From the NCBI RefSeq assembly GCF_938029485.1, contig NZ_CALHGC010000138.1:1-7702 (forward strand): a stretch of 7,702 bases of DNA, given 5' to 3'. Source of the DNA: an uncultured Treponema sp. GTDB taxonomy: Bacteria; Spirochaetota; Spirochaetia; Treponematales; Treponemataceae. Numbering within the stretch: position 1 is the first letter of the stretch; each line of letters opens with the position of its first letter. The notes under the pieces were generated by a model that made no database searches, was not told the DNA's origin, and was given only the letters and a program-made list of their open reading frames with translations. Made by a program: the position numbers and the translations under genes. Positions 4,766 through 7,702 of the stretch are shown here, in pieces.

Positions 4766-4789
4766 CAAGTTTGCTCAAGCGCAAACTTG
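4766..4789. repeat. inverted repeat with 9-bp stem
   Basis: CAAGTTTGC (4766-4774) and GCAAACTTG (4781-4789) pair perfectly around the 6-nt loop TCAAGC. It starts 3 nt after the rubredoxin terminator and no T-run follows. Confidence 0.75.
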
Positions 4790-4799
4790 TATATCATCT

Positions 4800-4827
4800 G
4801 CACGTTCTCACTTCGTTGCGAACGTGC
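4800..4827. repeat. inverted repeat with 8-bp GC-rich stem
   Basis: GCACGTTC (4800-4807) and GAACGTGC (4820-4827) are perfectly complementary with a 12-nt loop, within which CA/TG can pair after one mismatch. It lies in the leader region of the 94-residue gene and leuS. Confidence 0.75.
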
Positions 4828-4829
4828 GT

Positions 4830-4870
4830 AAAAAGTCAATCGAAAGTTGATACTTTCTTCTTGACTTTTT
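4830..4870 (+). promoter_or_regulatory. two-part hairpin just before the leuS operon (possible attenuator)
   Basis: The outer arms AAAAAGTCAA (4830-4839) and TTGACTTTTT (4861-4870) pair over 10 bp. An inner stem GAAAGT (4842-4847)/ACTTTC (4852-4857) closes a TGAT loop. The 3' arm ends in five T residues, 4 nt before the ribosome-binding site of the 94-residue gene. A terminator here would control read-through into that gene and leuS. No T-box sequence or leader peptide was found, so attenuation is only a possibility. Confidence 0.5.
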
Positions 4871-4883
4871 ATGGGAGTAATAT

Positions 4884-5168
4884 ATGACAAAAAATGATTT
4901 TATCAGTGCAATCGGATATGATGGTGCCGCTGCGGTTGTCGATAAAGAACGGCGCACTAAAAACGGTAATAAGACTTTAGTGCAATTGCTTGAGACAGGC
5001 GCTTTCCGCAGCGCAGCAGCTTTTGCAGCCTACGATGATTCTCAAGAGGAGCTGCAAACTGTTACGGACTATTATAACAAGTTAGCCCATGCGGATTATA
5101 CCACGGACAATATCTTGCGGGTATTCGGAATCTCCAAAACCGACAGCAAAAAAGTAATCCTTCTATAA
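4884..5168 (+). CDS. uncharacterised 94-residue protein upstream of leuS
   Basis: I do not recognise a family for this gene. The product is soluble, mostly helical in character, has no cysteine, signal peptide or membrane segment, and mixes acidic and basic residues. A basic patch (KERRTKNGNK, 21-30) precedes an alanine-rich helix (TLVQLLETGAFRSAAAFAAY, 31-50) and a C-terminal part with YYNKLAHADYTTDNILRVFGI. A clear ribosome-binding site (GGGAG, 6 nt before the ATG) and 13-nt spacing to leuS support real translation and co-transcription. An aminoacylation-related or regulatory role would be a guess from position only. An opposite-strand frame that overlaps its end (5062-5412) was judged a shadow. 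Confidence 0.75.
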   Translation: MTKNDFISAIGYDGAAAVVDKERRTKNGNKTLVQLLETGAFRSAAAFAAYDDSQEELQTVTDYYNKLAHADYTTDNILRVFGISKTDSKKVILL

Positions 5169-5181
5169 AAGGAGTTATATA

Positions 5182-7702
5182 ATGCCGTATCCTTTTAGCG
5201 ATATTGAAAAAAAATGGCAAAAATATTGGAAAGATCATAAAACGTTTAAAGTAACCGAGGATGAAAATTATCCGCCTGAAAGACGGGCGTATGTATTGGA
5301 TATGTTTCCGTATCCGTCGGGAGCGGGCCTGCACGTCGGGCATCCTGAAGGATATACGGCAACCGATATTTATTGCCGGTATCTCCGCATGAACGGATAT
5401 GCGGTGCTGCATCCGATGGGGTTTGACTCCTTCGGCTTACCGGCGGAAAATTACGCCATTAAGACCGGTACTCACCCGCGTATTACGACAAAAGAAAATA
5501 TCGATACCTTTCGGAGGCAAATACAGGCGTTCGGTTTTTCCTACGACTGGGATCGCGAGCTTGCAACTTCGGATGTGGACTATTACCGCTGGACACAGTG
5601 GATATTTTTACAGCTGTATAAAAAAGGTTTAGCCTACGAAACGGAAGCACCGATTAACTGGTGCCCGAGCTGTTTGACCGGTCTTGCGAATGAGGAAGTG
5701 AAAGAAGGCTGCTGCGAACGGTGCGGCACACAGGTTGTCCGCAAGAATGTCCGGCAGTGGATGCTCAAGATTACTGCGTATGCGGAGCGGCTCCTTGAGG
5801 ACTTGGAAGAGCTGGATTGGCCTCAGTCCGTTAAGATGATGCAGCGGAATTGGATCGGCAAAAGCACCGGAGCGGAAATAGACTTTCACCTCGCCGCTCC
5901 GCATGAAAACGAGAAGATCACCGTGTATACCACCCGGCCGGACACTATTTTCGGGGCGACCTACCTCGTGCTTGCTCCGGAGCACCCGCTCGTCATGCGC
6001 ATTGCCAGCGGGGAGCAAAAAGACGCCGTACAGCGTTATATCGAGGAGACGGCAAAGAAAACCGACCTTGAGCGGACTGAACTTTCCAAGAAAAAAAGCG
6101 GCGTCTTTACCGGCGCTTATGCAGTAAACCCGCTGACAAAAGAAAATATTCCGATTTGGATCTCCGATTATATTTTGGTTTCTTACGGAACCGGCGCCAT
6201 TATGGCGGTTCCGGCGCATGACGAGCGCGACTGGGAGTTTGCGCAACTCTTTTCGTTGCCGGTTATTCAGACGGTTGCCTCCGAAGCGGAATGGAAAGAA
6301 AAGGGTGCGGCGGGCGATTATCGTGCTACCCCTACGGAATGCACCGTTGCCGACGGCTATGCGGTAAATTCGGGCGAATTTACCGGATTACCGACGCGGG
6401 AAGCTATAGAGCGTGTTACCGACTACGCCGCTGCCAACGGCTTCGGAAAAAAGGCCGTCAATTATAAGCTCCGCGACTGGGTTTTCAGTAGGCAGCGCTA
6501 TTGGGGAGAACCCATTCCATTAGTGCATTGTCCAAAATGCGGCGTTGTCCCGTTGGAAGAAAAAGATTTACCGCTTGAGCTGCCCGAAACGGATAGCTAC
6601 ACCCCTTCCGACACGGGAGAAAGCCCGCTTGCCAAGATACCCGAATGGGTTAATACCATGTGTCCGCACTGCGGCAGCCCCGCCCGCCGCGAAACCAATA
6701 CCATGCCTCAATGGGCGGGGTCGTGCTGGTACTATCTCCGTTACCTCGATCCCCATAATGCACACAGTTTTTGCGCCAAGGAAAAGGAAGCCTATTGGAT
6801 GCCGGTTAACCTCTATATCGGCGGCGCGGAACACGCGGTGCTCCATCTCCTCTATGCCCGCTTTTGGCACAAGGTGCTGTACGATTTAGGTTTGGTGCAC
6901 ACCAAGGAACCGTTTATGCGGCTTGTCAATCAGGGGATGATCACCTCCTTTGCGTATCAGCGCTCGAACGGTTCGCTTGTACCGATCGATGAGGTTGTTC
7001 AGACCGGCGATGAGTCTTTTGAGGAAAAAAGCACCGGCGAAAAACTGAAACGGGTTATTGCAAAGATGTCGAAGAGCTTAAAAAATGTTATCAACCCTGA
7101 TGAGATGATCGCTCAATACGGAGCCGATTCGTGCCGTATGTATGAGATGTTCATGGGGCCGCTCGATATGTCCAAGCCGTGGAACACGCAAGGGTTGATC
7201 GGTATTTTCCGCTTCTTGGAGAAAATCTGGGCTCTTTCCGAAAAAGAGCTTATTTCCTGTCCGGTAAACGATATGAGTACGCCGGAACATGCGGAAATTA
7301 CCAAGCTCCTCAATAAGTCCATTAAAAAGATAACCGAAGATACCGCATCGCTCAACTTCAATACGGCAATCAGCCAGATGATGATTTTTGTCAATACGCT
7401 CGGAAAATATCAGACCGTACCCCGCTTTGCATGGGAAGCCTTTATCAAATTACTCGCGCCCTACGCGCCGCACCTCGCCGAAGAGCTGTGGGAGAAGTTA
7501 GGCCATACGGAAACAATTGCATATACGCAGTGGCCGATGTTTGTCGAAAAGTTTTGCATCGATTCCGAATGTACGATTGTCGTGCAAATCAACGGAAAGG
7601 TGCGCGATAAATTTCAAGCTGCCGTCAATTTGCCGAAAGATGAGCTTGAAGCGCTCGCGTTAAAAACAGATGGCGCACAGCGCTTCCTCGGCGATAAACA
7701 GC
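5182..7702 (+). CDS. leuS: leucyl-tRNA synthetase, 3' end missing
   Basis: LeuRS charges tRNA-Leu with leucine in the cytoplasm. 840 codons are present and the frame is open to the window edge; the last residues (RFLGDKQ) lie in the C-terminal domain, so roughly 15-30 residues are missing. The class I HIGH motif is HVGH at 51-54 and KMSKS is at 628-632. A first Zn module has CPSC (161-164) and CCERC (177-181). The editing (CP1) domain keeps the Thr-rich TTRPDT (250-255) and AHDERD (345-350) with Asp347, so proofreading looks intact. A second Cys module, in the LeuRS-specific insertion, has CPKC (450-453) and CPHC (494-497). WAGSCWYYLRY and the VVQINGKVRDKF C-terminal strand are typical. The ribosome-binding site AAAAGGAG lies 7 nt before the ATG, and the gene follows the 94-residue gene by 13 nt. 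Confidence 0.99.
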   Translation, partial: MPYPFSDIEKKWQKYWKDHKTFKVTEDENYPPERRAYVLDMFPYPSGAGLHVGHPEGYTATDIYCRYLRMNGYAVLHPMGFDSFGLPAENYAIKTGTHPRITTKENIDTFRRQIQAFGFSYDWDRELATSDVDYYRWTQWIFLQLYKKGLAYETEAPINWCPSCLTGLANEEVKEGCCERCGTQVVRKNVRQWMLKITAYAERLLEDLEELDWPQSVKMMQRNWIGKSTGAEIDFHLAAPHENEKITVYTTRPDTIFGATYLVLAPEHPLVMRIASGEQKDAVQRYIEETAKKTDLERTELSKKKSGVFTGAYAVNPLTKENIPIWISDYILVSYGTGAIMAVPAHDERDWEFAQLFSLPVIQTVASEAEWKEKGAAGDYRATPTECTVADGYAVNSGEFTGLPTREAIERVTDYAAANGFGKKAVNYKLRDWVFSRQRYWGEPIPLVHCPKCGVVPLEEKDLPLELPETDSYTPSDTGESPLAKIPEWVNTMCPHCGSPARRETNTMPQWAGSCWYYLRYLDPHNAHSFCAKEKEAYWMPVNLYIGGAEHAVLHLLYARFWHKVLYDLGLVHTKEPFMRLVNQGMITSFAYQRSNGSLVPIDEVVQTGDESFEEKSTGEKLKRVIAKMSKSLKNVINPDEMIAQYGADSCRMYEMFMGPLDMSKPWNTQGLIGIFRFLEKIWALSEKELISCPVNDMSTPEHAEITKLLNKSIKKITEDTASLNFNTAISQMMIFVNTLGKYQTVPRFAWEAFIKLLAPYAPHLAEELWEKLGHTETIAYTQWPMFVEKFCIDSECTIVVQINGKVRDKFQAAVNLPKDELEALALKTDGAQRFLGDKQ

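Noticed and set aside
4716..4883. T-box or leader-peptide control of leuS
   Set aside because: No T-box consensus element and no short ORF rich in leucine codons could be found in this leader.
5062..5412. 116-codon minus-strand frame across the 94-residue gene and the leuS start
   Set aside because: Antisense to a well-supported leuS N-terminus and low-complexity in character; no independent coding evidence.
5629..6246. 205-codon open frame on the minus strand
   Set aside because: It lies entirely antisense to leuS, whose frame is certain from HIGH, editing and KMSKS motifs; no ribosome-binding site or recognisable domain.

Overview
The window looks like chromosomal DNA of a spirochete, most probably an oral Treponema. 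This rests on the style of the leucyl-tRNA synthetase, the selenium genes, the rubredoxin and a core base composition near 50% GC. The species cannot be named from the sequence. The left 4.25 kb is transcribed on the minus strand and the right 3.1 kb on the plus strand. The two halves diverge from a roughly 310-bp intergenic region (4249-4556).

Minus strand, read from 4248 down to 56: lemA (membrane-anchored LemA protein), a TPM-domain membrane protein, selD (selenophosphate synthetase), a PIN-domain toxin with a ribbon-helix-helix antitoxin, yedF (TusA-like plus DsrE-like selenium-metabolism protein), and a DUF3343 putative Se/S-carrier protein. selD, yedF and DUF3343 form a selenium-handling cluster: SelD makes selenophosphate, and the two small Cys-motif proteins are plausible handlers of reactive Se or S. 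lemA and the TPM gene are a separate envelope pair, although no convincing terminator separates them from selD.

Plus strand: a 52-residue rubredoxin (4557-4715) with its own promoter and a strong intrinsic terminator, three further inverted repeats in tandem, an unrecognised 94-residue protein, and leuS, which runs off the right edge about 15-30 codons before its expected end.

The most striking feature is the toxin-antitoxin pair, which interrupts the selenium operon. It is AT-rich (about 30% GC in sampled lines, against 47-55% in its neighbours). It is flanked by a 25-bp perfect direct repeat made of the last codons and stop codon of selD. The far copy is a 12-codon in-frame ghost of the selD 3' end, 13 bp upstream of yedF and carrying no gene of its own. 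The ancestral layout was therefore probably selD directly followed by yedF, with the TA cassette inserted at the selD stop. selD and the toxin gene also share an unusual start: a good promoter whose -10 box lies 6-7 nt before the ATG and no Shine-Dalgarno sequence, which predicts leaderless mRNAs.
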